A stretch of DNA of 27,272 bases from SLST01 sp964458555 (GTDB lineage: Bacteria > Spirochaetota > Spirochaetia > DSM-27196 > SLST01), in contig CAYWJH010000039.1 in assembly GCA_964458555.1 (NCBI GenBank), forward strand, positions 1 through 27,272. The letters run 5' to 3'. Position numbers and translations under genes: made by a program. The notes below the pieces were generated by a model that did not search any database, was not told where the DNA came from, and saw nothing but the letters and a program-made list of their open reading frames with translations. How positions within the stretch are numbered: the first letter of the stretch is position 1; each line of letters begins with the position of its first letter. This document shows, in pieces, positions 1-7,993 of the stretch.

Positions 1-11
1 GCTCGTCGGCC

Positions 12-1634
12 TCAACCTCCGCGCGGTGCGCCGGTTCCTCCGATTGGGTTGAGCGCAGCCCGTCGTGATGTGCGTCCCCCTCCGGGCGCGCGCGCGAAGA
101 CGGTCGCCCCGTCTACGACGGTGAGATCCACCGCGATGTCGCGGATCGTCGCAGGATCGACGGCTGCGGGGTCGGCGGAGAGAACCACGAGATCGGCGAG
201 GAAGCCGGGGCGGATGCGCCCCTTTTCGTTTTCCTTCCACTCGGCGTAGGCGCCGCCTGCGGTGTAGCTCGCGATCGCCTCGTCGACGCTGATCGCCTCG
301 TCGCCGTCACGATTGACCGCGAGATGAACGCCGAACAGCGGATCGTAGGTCGCCTCGCCGGGGTAGTCCGAGCCGAACGCGAGCGGCACCCCGGCATCGA
401 GGAGCGAGCGGTACGGGTAGGCGCGCCCGGCGCGCTCGGCGCCGAGCAGCCGCCGGTCCTTCTCCGGCTCGACCGCCGCGTGCGGCTGCGCGCTGACGAT
501 CATGCCGAGCTCGCGAATCCGCTCGATGTCCCCCGGCGCGATGATCTGCCCGTGCTCTACACGGAACCGGAGCCGGCGGACGCGATCCCGCGCGCGCAGG
601 CGGGAAGCTGCTTCCACGTACGCGGCGACCGCCGCGTCGCCGATCGCGTGGGCGGCGACCTGCCGCTTGCCGCGCACGGCGCGGCGTAGCCGCCGCTCGA
701 TCGCGTCGACGTCCATCCCGTGTCCCCGGGTGTCCGGACGGTCCGCGTATGGTTCGAGCAACCACGCCGAATGCGACGAGAAGGCGCCGTCCCAGAAGTA
801 CTTCCGCGGCCCGCGCGCGTACCAGTCATCGTTGAATCGATGCGCCGAAAACCAGAGGTCGACGAGCGGCGCCTTGCCGAGCGACCAGGACTGGACGCGG
901 CACGTGAGACCGCCGCGACGGTGCAGCGTGCGAATCTCGCTCAGCGTCACCGGCCACCACGTATTGTCCTGAACGCTCGTGATCCCGTGCTCGGCGAGGC
1001 GTTGCATGGCGACGCCGAGTCCCTCGCGAACGGCGCGCCGGTCGCGCATCCGGCCGAACCAGAGGCGTTTGAGGCGCGGATTGTCGCCCGGCTCGCGCAG
1101 GATGCCGGTGAGCTCGCCCGACTCGTCGCGCTCGGGTCCTCCGATTCCCCAGTCAGGAGCGGTGCGCGTCAGCTTCAGGAGGCCGAGCGCGGCGGTGTTC
1201 AGCCAGGCGCCGTGCCCCGAGAACTGGATGAGGATCACCGGGCGGTCGGGGAAGACCGCGTCGAGGTCGCTGCGGTGCGGGTCCGGGCAGGAGGGATAGT
1301 CCCACGCGAAGCCGAGGAGCGGGCTGGAGTCCGGCTGTGCGCGGTCGTGATCGACGAGCCGATCGAGGATCTCCGCCTTCGTGAGCCCAGCGAGATCGAC
1401 CTGCGTCTCGCGCATCCCCAGGTTGGCGAGGTGGATGTGCGCGTCGTTGAAACCGGGCAGGAGCGCGCGCCCGTCCAGATCGACAATGCGAGCGCTCGGC
1501 GACGCGGCCGCGACGATCTCCCCCTCGTCGCCCACGGCGACGATCCTCGAGCCTCGAACCAGCACCGCCTCCGCGCGCGGCAGCAGCGGGTCGACCGTCA
1601 CAACGGTCCCACCTCGAAAGAGCGTCTCGTTCAT
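12..1634 (-). CDS. YtcJ-like metal-dependent amidohydrolase (amidohydrolase 3 family)
   Basis: The 540-residue product matches the YtcJ/amidohydrolase-3 family, cytoplasmic TIM-barrel hydrolases that cleave amide or related C-N bonds. Seen: a short N-terminal beta-sandwich strand region (FRGGTVVTVDP), the metal-binding HxH at H66/H68 in DAHIHL, and further on the HAIGD, VEHGQ and GSDYP motifs that supply the remaining His/Asp ligands of this family. The end of the barrel returns to a composite-domain segment (KGRIRPGFLADLVVLSADP), typical of these enzymes, so the gene looks complete. Length is normal (about 520-560). There is no signal peptide. The ATG at 1634 lacks a clear Shine-Dalgarno. 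It lies 72 bp downstream of, and in the same direction as, the PAS-GGDEF-EAL gene and may be read from it. The substrate cannot be predicted from sequence. Confidence 0.9.
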   Translation of the reverse strand: MNETLFRGGTVVTVDPLLPRAEAVLVRGSRIVAVGDEGEIVAAASPSARIVDLDGRALLPGFNDAHIHLANLGMRETQVDLAGLTKAEILDRLVDHDRAQPDSSPLLGFAWDYPSCPDPHRSDLDAVFPDRPVILIQFSGHGAWLNTAALGLLKLTRTAPDWGIGGPERDESGELTGILREPGDNPRLKRLWFGRMRDRRAVREGLGVAMQRLAEHGITSVQDNTWWPVTLSEIRTLHRRGGLTCRVQSWSLGKAPLVDLWFSAHRFNDDWYARGPRKYFWDGAFSSHSAWLLEPYADRPDTRGHGMDVDAIERRLRRAVRGKRQVAAHAIGDAAVAAYVEAASRLRARDRVRRLRFRVEHGQIIAPGDIERIRELGMIVSAQPHAAVEPEKDRRLLGAERAGRAYPYRSLLDAGVPLAFGSDYPGEATYDPLFGVHLAVNRDGDEAISVDEAIASYTAGGAYAEWKENEKGRIRPGFLADLVVLSADPAAVDPATIRDIAVDLTVVDGATVFARAPGGGRTSRRAALNPIGGTGAPRGG

Positions 1635-1706
1635 CGCTCATAAGCTACTGACCGAAACGCTCAGGATGCAACCGCGGCGAGCGGCCGCGTTCCACCCCGG
1701 AAGCCC

Positions 1707-3782
1707 TTACACAGGCATGGTGCGAACGCCGGAAGACACGACACCCTCGGCGAGCATCGCCTCGAAGGACTCGGCCGGCACCGGACGCGAGAAGTAGTAG
1801 CCCTGGAAGTAGTCGCACGAGAGGCCCGACAGGAAATCGGTCTGCTCGCGGGAGTCCACCCCTTCGGCCACGACCGAAAGCCCGTTGCCACGGGCCATCG
1901 TCATGATCGCCTTCACGATCGACACGTCCTGCTCGTTGGTCGGCAGGCCGATTACGAACGAGCGGTCGATCTTGAGCGTGTCCACCGGCAAACGCTTGAG
2001 ATAGCTCATCGACGAGTAGCCGGTGCCGAAGTCATCGATCGATACCTTGATGCCGCGGCGACGGAGCTCACGCAGCCGCTCGGCGCTCTGGTCGTCGGGG
2101 TCGACGAACGATCCTTCGGTCAGCTCGAGCGACAGCAGTTCCGGCGGGAGGCCCGAAGCGGCGAGCGACAGCTCGACGTCGTCGGAGATGGACCGATGGC
2201 GCAGCTGCCGCGGCGAGACGTTTACGCTCACGCGGATCAGCCCGAGCCCCGAGTCGTGCCAGCGCGCCGCGTCGGCCGCGGCCTGACCGAGAACCCAGCG
2301 GCCGATCCGCAGGATCAGCCCGGTCTCCTCGGCGATGTCGATGAACTCGCCGGGCATCCTCAAGCCCCGTTTCGGGTCCTCCCACCGGATGAGCGCCTCC
2401 GCGCCGACGATCCGGCCGCGGGCGTCGACGATGGGCTGATAGTGCAGCCGCAGCTGCCCCTCGTCGAGCGCCGTACGGAGGCTGTTGATCACCTCCATCT
2501 TGTGAATCGCCTCGCTCTGCATCTGCATCGTGTAGAAGCGGTAGGTGTTCCGCTCCCGCTTGGCCCGGTGGAGCGCCGTATCCGACTTGCGCATCAGCTC
2601 CGACGCGTTCGAGCCGTCGCGCGGCTGGACCGCGATGCCGATGCTCAGCGCGGTGAAGACGGTGTGACCGTCGAGCAGAAGCGGTTCGGAGAACGCCCGG
2701 ATCAGATTGCTCGCGACCAGCGCGGCGTCGGTCGCCTGCCCGAGCTGCGTCAGAATCACCGTGAACTCGTCGCCGCCGAGTCGGAAGAGGTAGTCGGTCT
2801 TCCTGAGGTGCCCCGACAGGCGTTCGGAAACGCGGCGGAGCAACTCGTCGCCCATGTCGTGACCGAAGCTGTTGTTCACGTCTTTGAAGTTATCCAGATC
2901 GATCAACAGAAAAGCGCTGAGACGGTCGGGTGACGACCGTTGCGCCTGCGCGATGAGCTCTTCGGCCCGCTCGTAGAACGCCCTGCGGTTCAGCAGCCCC
3001 GTGAGCTGATCGCGATAGGCGAGATCCGCCAGTCGCGACTCCGCTTCCTTGAGCTCGGAGATGTCCGAGTGAACGCCGACGACCCGACGCGGTCGTCCGT
3101 CGGCGTCGAACTCGACCGGCGTTGCCCGCGCGAGGATCCAGCGCCATCCACCGCCGTTCTCGCGGAACCGGAAGCTCACGCTGAAGCCGTCGTGTCCGTG
3201 CTCGGAGACGGTACGGAAGACGGACATCACCCGCTCGCGGTCGTCCGGGTGCAAGAGCCGGTCCCAGGTCTCGAGGCTGTGCGGGAACGCGTCCGGCTCG
3301 TAGCCGAGCATCGTGAACCAGCGCGGGCTCAGGTAGACCTCGCCGGTGTCGACCCGGATGTCCCAGACGCCGTCGCGGGCGGCCTGGAACGCGACGTTGA
3401 GAAGGTCCTCGCTGCGCCGCCCGCGCGCGCCGACGTCGCGGATGACGCCCGACGCAAGCCCGAAGACGACGAGCACCACCATGACGACGACGCGAGAAGG
3501 AGAGAAGAGATCTTCGGCACCGAGGAGCGCGAGCACGAGCGTGCTGACGGGCACGCTCGCGAGCCCGGCGCCGAGCCCGCCTGCGACCCCGAAGAAGTGC
3601 GCGGCGACGAGGATGGGGATCATCGCGGTCATGCCCACGATCCGACCGAAGTAGCCGTAGCCGGCGTACAAGAGCCCGGCGTAGACGAGCAGAGCCGCGC
3701 CGACGACGGCGAGACGGCCCCAGGGCGGGGCACCGCGAGAGCGGATTCGGAGGGGCGAGCGCTGCGCTTCTCTCTGGTCCAT
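1707..3782 (-). CDS. Membrane PAS-GGDEF-EAL protein (c-di-GMP synthesis/hydrolysis)
   Basis: The 691-residue inner-membrane c-di-GMP enzyme has three or four hydrophobic segments at about 24-115, a PAS domain with PAC at about 125-247, a GGDEF domain at about 255-415 and an EAL domain at about 430-680. The GGDEF signature is intact (GGDEF 336-340), and an inhibitory I-site RxxD (R327-D330) sits exactly five residues upstream, so feedback-inhibited cyclase activity is expected. The EAL half also keeps its catalytic set: E462-A-L, N521 in VNVSP, E553/E556, DD at 583-584, K604, E640 and Q660. Both opposing activities may therefore be functional. The PAS probably senses a small ligand or redox state, but no cofactor residue is assignable. 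It is divergent from the histidine kinase at 3905 across an AT-rich gap and has a strong promoter candidate that predicts a leaderless mRNA. Confidence 0.96.
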   Translation of the reverse strand: MDQREAQRSPLRIRSRGAPPWGRLAVVGAALLVYAGLLYAGYGYFGRIVGMTAMIPILVAAHFFGVAGGLGAGLASVPVSTLVLALLGAEDLFSPSRVVVMVVLVVFGLASGVIRDVGARGRRSEDLLNVAFQAARDGVWDIRVDTGEVYLSPRWFTMLGYEPDAFPHSLETWDRLLHPDDRERVMSVFRTVSEHGHDGFSVSFRFRENGGGWRWILARATPVEFDADGRPRRVVGVHSDISELKEAESRLADLAYRDQLTGLLNRRAFYERAEELIAQAQRSSPDRLSAFLLIDLDNFKDVNNSFGHDMGDELLRRVSERLSGHLRKTDYLFRLGGDEFTVILTQLGQATDAALVASNLIRAFSEPLLLDGHTVFTALSIGIAVQPRDGSNASELMRKSDTALHRAKRERNTYRFYTMQMQSEAIHKMEVINSLRTALDEGQLRLHYQPIVDARGRIVGAEALIRWEDPKRGLRMPGEFIDIAEETGLILRIGRWVLGQAAADAARWHDSGLGLIRVSVNVSPRQLRHRSISDDVELSLAASGLPPELLSLELTEGSFVDPDDQSAERLRELRRRGIKVSIDDFGTGYSSMSYLKRLPVDTLKIDRSFVIGLPTNEQDVSIVKAIMTMARGNGLSVVAEGVDSREQTDFLSGLSCDYFQGYYFSRPVPAESFEAMLAEGVVSSGVRTMPV

Positions 3783-3788
3783 GCGGTC

Positions 3789-3817
3789 ATGGTAGCATCG
3801 TTTTTAGAGTTTTTCAA
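3789..3817 (-). promoter_or_regulatory. Sigma70-type promoter, predicted leaderless, for the PAS-GGDEF-EAL gene
   Basis: Read on the minus strand, TTGAAA (3812-3817) is followed after exactly 17 nt by TACCAT (3789-3794): 5/6 and 4/6 matches to consensus. The -10 box ends 6 nt before the ATG at 3782, so transcription would begin at or beside the A of the start codon. The six intervening bases (GACCGC) hold no Shine-Dalgarno. A 5-bp inverted repeat (3807-3811 / 3816-3820) covers the -35 box. Confidence 0.5.
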
Positions 3818-3841
3818 CTCGTGGGTGTTTATTGATAAAAT

Positions 3842-3855
3842 CGATTTACAAATCG
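3842..3855. promoter_or_regulatory. 14-bp palindrome (candidate operator) in the divergent promoter region
   Basis: CGATTT-AC-AAATCG is a perfect 6-bp inverted repeat with a 2-bp centre. It lies in the AT-rich gap between two divergent signalling genes and overlaps the candidate -35 box of the kinase gene. Its size suits a dimeric repressor or activator. The binding protein is unknown. Confidence 0.4.
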
Positions 3856-3873
3856 CATGCCTACGGGTAATCT
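3845..3873 (+). promoter_or_regulatory. Candidate sigma70 promoter for the receiver/histidine-kinase gene
   Basis: TTTACA (3845-3850, 5/6 to consensus) is separated by 17 nt from TAATCT (3868-3873, a weak -10). A transcript starting near 3880 would have a leader of about 25 nt that includes the Shine-Dalgarno at 3892-3900. The weak -10 lowers confidence. Confidence 0.35.
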
Positions 3874-3891
3874 CGAAAGAGACCACATAAC

Positions 3892-3900
3892 AAGGAAGGA
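3892..3900 (+). promoter_or_regulatory. Shine-Dalgarno fixing the kinase start at 3905
   Basis: AAGGAAGGA lies 4 nt before the ATG at 3905. The in-frame ATG at 3857 is upstream of this site, close to the predicted -10, and has no ribosome-binding sequence, so 3905 is the better start. Confidence 0.7.
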
Positions 3901-3904
3901 ACCT

Positions 3905-5287
3905 ATGGATACGACACAGATACCAACCGTGGGGACGCGTCCGCGCATTCTCATCGTCGACGACGAGTACCTCGCCACGAAGCGCATCGCCGAGCTTCTG
4001 GAGCTCAGCGGCTACGATGCCGATTGCGCGCTTTCTCCCGGCGAATGCATGGCCGAGCTCGGCTCCGGCATCGGCTTCGACGCGGTCATCCTCGACATCG
4101 GGTTCGGGGAAGAGGAACCCCACGGCGGGGAGATCGCCGCGGAGATCCGCGACCGGTACGGGGTTCCGGTTGTCTTCTACACCGCCCACACCGATCGTGA
4201 GACAATCGGGCTCACGCGCGACACCGACTCGTGCGGAATCGTCGTCAAGGCGCCCGACGACGCGGAGATTCTGCTCGCCTCGGTCGAAGCGGCGATCCAA
4301 CGCGGCCGCAGGGAGCGCGAGACGGTCCGCAGGTTGGACACCTACCACGAGATCCTCCAGGGAATGCCCGTGCCGGTCTGCGTCTTCGACCGATCAACCG
4401 GGTCGCAACTGTTCGCGAACGACGCGGCTGCGGGTCTCGTGGGTGCGGCATCCCTCGACGAGTACGACGAGCTCTTCACGCGGGACGCATGGCTCGTAGC
4501 CGGCGAGCACCCGACGGCGACCGACCGCGCTTCCGGAGCGGCTTGGACGATCACCGGTCCGTTGGTCGATCGGTCGCGAGGGCGCCACTGGCTCGTCGCA
4601 ACGCGGGGCGTGGAGGACGGACGGACGTTCGTGGTGCACTACGACGTCACGTGGCTCTGCGAGCAGGTGCGGCGCGTCGAGCACGAGGCGGATGCCGCGA
4701 AGGCGCTCCTGCGCGACGTCCATCACCGCGTGAAGAACAACCTCGCCGTCGTGGACGCGCTCATCGATATGGCGCAGCAGCGCCTGCACGAGCCGGAGAC
4801 GCTGCGCGCCGTGCGCGCGCAGGTGCACGCCGTCCGGGTGCTCCACGAGCGCCTCCACGCCTCGCAGCGCCATCGGGAGGTGGATATCGCCGAGTACCTG
4901 GAGGACATCGCCCGCTCGTCGCTCCGCGCGGACCGCGAGACTCGCCTGGAGACCGCTTTCCCGGAATGCGCCCGCGTGCTATCGGGTCGGATCGCCCTGC
5001 CGCTCGGGCTCATCGCCGCCGAGCTCGCGACGAACGCGCAGAAGCACTCGTTCGTCGACGCCGACGACCACTGGATCCGCGTGACCCTGCGTGACCTCGA
5101 CGAGGCCGGCGCGCACGAGCTCGCCGTCGAGTTCGACGGGGTTCCGCTCCCGCCGGACGAGGTCCTCGAGAACGCGAAAGGATCCGGCCTCGTGCTCGTC
5201 CGCGGCCTCGTGCGCCAGCTCGACGCCGAGCTCACGATCGAGCGCGAACCGCACAACGCCTTCCGTATCCGTTTCCGCTCGCAGTAG
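3905..5287 (+). CDS. Receiver-PAS-HisKA_2 hybrid histidine kinase with degenerate G1 box
   Basis: The 460-residue soluble signalling protein begins with a receiver domain at about 13-130 (acidic pocket D19/D20, phospho-acceptor D64, T93, K115 followed by A-P rather than P). A PAS-like segment follows at about 145-250, then a HisKA_2/HWE-type dimerisation domain with an H-R-V-K-N-N box (phospho-His H274, with H273 adjacent) and a GHKL ATPase domain with N-box N377. The domain order is common in spirochaete sensor kinases. Odd: the usual DxGxG of the ATP lid reads F410-D-G-V-P414, so the adenine-binding Asp and one Gly are replaced; the G2-like GSGLVLVRGL is kept. Kinase activity may be weak or lost. 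The start at 3905 is chosen for its Shine-Dalgarno. It diverges from the c-di-GMP gene, which may be its regulatory or signalling partner (inference). Confidence 0.9.
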   Translation: MDTTQIPTVGTRPRILIVDDEYLATKRIAELLELSGYDADCALSPGECMAELGSGIGFDAVILDIGFGEEEPHGGEIAAEIRDRYGVPVVFYTAHTDRETIGLTRDTDSCGIVVKAPDDAEILLASVEAAIQRGRRERETVRRLDTYHEILQGMPVPVCVFDRSTGSQLFANDAAAGLVGAASLDEYDELFTRDAWLVAGEHPTATDRASGAAWTITGPLVDRSRGRHWLVATRGVEDGRTFVVHYDVTWLCEQVRRVEHEADAAKALLRDVHHRVKNNLAVVDALIDMAQQRLHEPETLRAVRAQVHAVRVLHERLHASQRHREVDIAEYLEDIARSSLRADRETRLETAFPECARVLSGRIALPLGLIAAELATNAQKHSFVDADDHWIRVTLRDLDEAGAHELAVEFDGVPLPPDEVLENAKGSGLVLVRGLVRQLDAELTIEREPHNAFRIRFRSQ

Positions 5288-5308
5288 GCGCGCACACGGG
5301 GTCAACGC

Positions 5309-5322
5309 CGGGCCGGTGCCCG
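5309..5322. terminator. GC-rich hairpin between convergent genes
   Basis: CGGGC-CGGT-GCCCG forms a perfect 5-bp stem with a tetraloop in the 35-bp gap between the convergent kinase and GH31 genes. It has no T-tract, so intrinsic termination is uncertain. It could act in both directions. Confidence 0.35.
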
Positions 5323-7917
5323 CTACGCGCCGGCCTCCACGACCACCTCCGCCCGCCGCTCGCCGGCGGCGAGCTCCACGACCACCGCCTCCCTCTCGCG
5401 AAAATGCGCGACTTCGTCAGAGAGCGCGAGAGGCACCGCCCGTGCCCCCGCGCTCGCCGCGTCGAGCCGCCTGCCCGACCCGCCGGCAACGCGCTCGCCG
5501 GGCGGCAGGTGCACGCGGAACCTCACGGGGAGCCGCGCCGCGTCCGCGTCGATCTCCACGGAGATCCTCGTGCCGGCCCGCTCGACACGGACGGTGACCA
5601 GCGAGAAGTCGCCGCGCAGATACGCGTTCGTCTCGCCGTCGTCGTCGTAGATCGCCGTGGTTGCGGTGAAGTCGAGCGAGTCGGCGAATACGTCGCAGAC
5701 GATCCTCTCGAGGCCGGCGGTCCGCGGACGGACCGGCGCAACCGGTACGATCGCCCCGAGGCGGACGAAGGCGGGCAACTGGTGCGCGCCCGCCTCGACC
5801 GCTACGACGGCCGGACCGTCGTAGACCGTGCCGTCCCAGAGGTCGCGCCATCGTCCCGGGGGAAGCCAGACGCTCGATCTCACCGGCGGCAGCTCGTCGA
5901 GGGGAACGACCGGCGCGATCGACAGCGCGATCTCGGTGATCACCCCCTCGTCGTGCTCGTAGCTGCACAGCAGGTCGTGCACGCCCGCCGACAGCCACAG
6001 GTTTGCCTCCTGGTAGCCGCCGTCGAAGAGCCGGAGCAGGTGCGGGTACTCGTCGCCGTCGATCGTCAGACCCTTGCGGCCGTTGCCGCGCAGCGAGATC
6101 CGGTACCATCCCGGCTGCTCGACCGCGAACGACCCGTCCCACACCGCGTAGAAGCCGTCGCCCCACCGTTTGCGCAGCTCGGAGGCGTTGAGCGCGTCAA
6201 AGCGGACTTCGTGTTCGAAGCCGATCTCGTCCGCCTGCCGATCCGGGACCTCGTGTCCGCGGCGTCCGACCCACCCGTCCTGCGCCCGGCGCCACACGCG
6301 CCGCCGCAGCGGGTCGGCGAAATGGAACGGAAGACGCTCGCGGGCGTCGATCGCCGCCGGCGCGGTCACCGGAGCGAAGAGCAGGTCCTCGCCGAGGAGG
6401 AACTCGGTCTCGTACGTCCACGACGGCGGGTTCGCGTCGGCGAGCTCCATGCCGCGCAGCAGCGGCCGTCCCTCGCGGTGGTTCTCGTACGCGAGCGTAT
6501 AGAGCAACGGCAGAAGCCGGTAGCGAAACCGGATGTACTCGGCGGCGATCGCGGAGGCGCGCTCGCCGAACCGCCACGGTTCGCGGAAGCGGTTTCGCGG
6601 CCCGCAGTGCAGGCGCATCGTCGGGCTCACCGCGCCCCACTGCAACCAGCGAACGTACTGCTCGGCAGACGGGAAACCGCAGTGGCCGCCCAGGTCCTGT
6701 CCGGTGTACGCACGAAGCTGGTAACCCTCTCCGACCGAGTCGCGCACGGCGGTGGCGAGCGTCTGCCAGTCGGACCGGATGTCGCCGGTCCAGTGGAGCG
6801 GATACCGGTGCGCCGCCGGATGCGGGGAGACCATACTGAGGAGCACCACCCGACTGTCCCCGGGCCGGGCGGTCATGATGTCGTAGTAGAGCTTCTGCCC
6901 CCACACCGCGGTCTCCAACCCGTCGGCGGGACCGCGGATGATGTCGCCCCAGTTCCGGTCGAACCACCAGGTCGTCAGCCCCATGTCGAGGATACGGGTG
7001 AGATTCTGCTGACGGTACGAGAAGAGCTCGGCGTCGAGCGGTTCGAGGCCGCGCGGTTCGGGGTGATCGTTGAAGAGCGTTCGGATCCCCCGATCGGTAC
7101 AGCGGCGCAGGAAGCGCTCCATGTCGGGGAAGTGTTCGGTGCTGATCTCGTACCCGCGGCTCGCGCCGACGCGCCAGTCGGTATCGACGACGAAGACGTC
7201 GAGCGGAATATCGCGCGCTTCGTACTCGTCGATGAGCTCGAGGGCCGACTCCTCGGTGTACGGGTAGTAGTGGCTGTGCCACAGGCCGAACGTCCAGCGC
7301 GGAGGCAGCGGAGCCCGACCGGTGAGCGCGAGCACCTCGCGCACGAGGAGATCGTAGTCGTGGTCGCACGCGACGAGGTAGAGGTCGAGCGCGTGCTCCT
7401 CGACCGTCCACGCGTCCGTGGACCGCTCGACGCCCGGTGGCGGCGCGGTCGCCCCGAACGACGGCGGAAGCACCCGCGGCCGGTCGTGGAGCGCCCAGAC
7501 GCGTCCCACCTCCGCGGGACGAGGGAGCGCATCCGGCTGCGGCGGGGTGGCGATCAGCCCTCGATCCGAGCGCGCCGCGTACACCTGGTGCTCGTCGGCG
7601 TAGACGATGAGATCGGTAATCGAGCGCGCCGGGTCGTCGCTCGAAACCGGCATCGCGAGCGTGAGGCCGCGAAACGAGGCGACCGCCTCGTGCGTACCGG
7701 GCAGCGCGTCCACGGCGTCGCGCGCCGGCGAATCAAATCGGCACGAACCGAAGGCGCGGTCCTGCACGGTGAAGCTCGGGTCGTTGCAGAACGACCCGTC
7801 GGTCCTCGCGATCTCGACGCGCACAGTCGCCTCGCCGAGCGCCTGGAGACGTATACGCGCGCCGCCGCGCTCGACGACGAGCTCGCGAGCCCCCTCCGTA
7901 GTGTGTCCGGAACTCAT
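5323..7917 (-). CDS. GH31 family glycoside hydrolase with PA14-like insert
   Basis: The 864-residue product belongs to glycoside hydrolase family 31 (alpha-glucosidases, alpha-xylosidases and related transglucosylases). An N-terminal beta-sandwich (about 1-205) precedes the (beta/alpha)8 barrel that opens with PPRWTFGLWHS. The nucleophile is the Asp of WWFDRNW (D320), and the acid/base is D379 in HWTGDIRSDW. A C-terminal beta-sandwich follows. About residues 565-670 (DGFYAVWDGSF, then GWYRISLRGNG and LTIDG) look like a PA14-type carbohydrate-binding module inserted after the barrel. There is no signal peptide, so it should act in the cytoplasm. The ATG at 7917 has GGAGG 4 nt upstream. The WFDRNW variant differs from the WxDMNE of classical alpha-glucosidases, so the substrate is left open. 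Confidence 0.92.
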   Translation of the reverse strand: MSSGHTTEGARELVVERGGARIRLQALGEATVRVEIARTDGSFCNDPSFTVQDRAFGSCRFDSPARDAVDALPGTHEAVASFRGLTLAMPVSSDDPARSITDLIVYADEHQVYAARSDRGLIATPPQPDALPRPAEVGRVWALHDRPRVLPPSFGATAPPPGVERSTDAWTVEEHALDLYLVACDHDYDLLVREVLALTGRAPLPPRWTFGLWHSHYYPYTEESALELIDEYEARDIPLDVFVVDTDWRVGASRGYEISTEHFPDMERFLRRCTDRGIRTLFNDHPEPRGLEPLDAELFSYRQQNLTRILDMGLTTWWFDRNWGDIIRGPADGLETAVWGQKLYYDIMTARPGDSRVVLLSMVSPHPAAHRYPLHWTGDIRSDWQTLATAVRDSVGEGYQLRAYTGQDLGGHCGFPSAEQYVRWLQWGAVSPTMRLHCGPRNRFREPWRFGERASAIAAEYIRFRYRLLPLLYTLAYENHREGRPLLRGMELADANPPSWTYETEFLLGEDLLFAPVTAPAAIDARERLPFHFADPLRRRVWRRAQDGWVGRRGHEVPDRQADEIGFEHEVRFDALNASELRKRWGDGFYAVWDGSFAVEQPGWYRISLRGNGRKGLTIDGDEYPHLLRLFDGGYQEANLWLSAGVHDLLCSYEHDEGVITEIALSIAPVVPLDELPPVRSSVWLPPGRWRDLWDGTVYDGPAVVAVEAGAHQLPAFVRLGAIVPVAPVRPRTAGLERIVCDVFADSLDFTATTAIYDDDGETNAYLRGDFSLVTVRVERAGTRISVEIDADAARLPVRFRVHLPPGERVAGGSGRRLDAASAGARAVPLALSDEVAHFREREAVVVELAAGERRAEVVVEAGA

Positions 7918-7932
7918 GAATCCTCCACGACG

Positions 7933-7960
7933 ACCATATCAGGAGAACCAAACGCGTCAA
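7933..7960 (-). promoter_or_regulatory. Candidate sigma70 promoter for the GH31 gene
   Basis: On the minus strand, TTGACG (7955-7960, 5/6) precedes TATGGT (7933-7938, 4/6) with a 16-nt spacer. The predicted start, near 7926, lies just before the GGAGG ribosome-binding site, which would give a very short leader. Confidence 0.4.
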
Positions 7961-7993
7961 TACCACCGGCACGGCAGGGCCAGCGCATATGGC

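Noticed and set aside
3857..3904. An earlier kinase start at 3857
   Set aside because: It would lie at the promoter and upstream of the Shine-Dalgarno at 3892-3900. The receiver domain does not need the extra residues.
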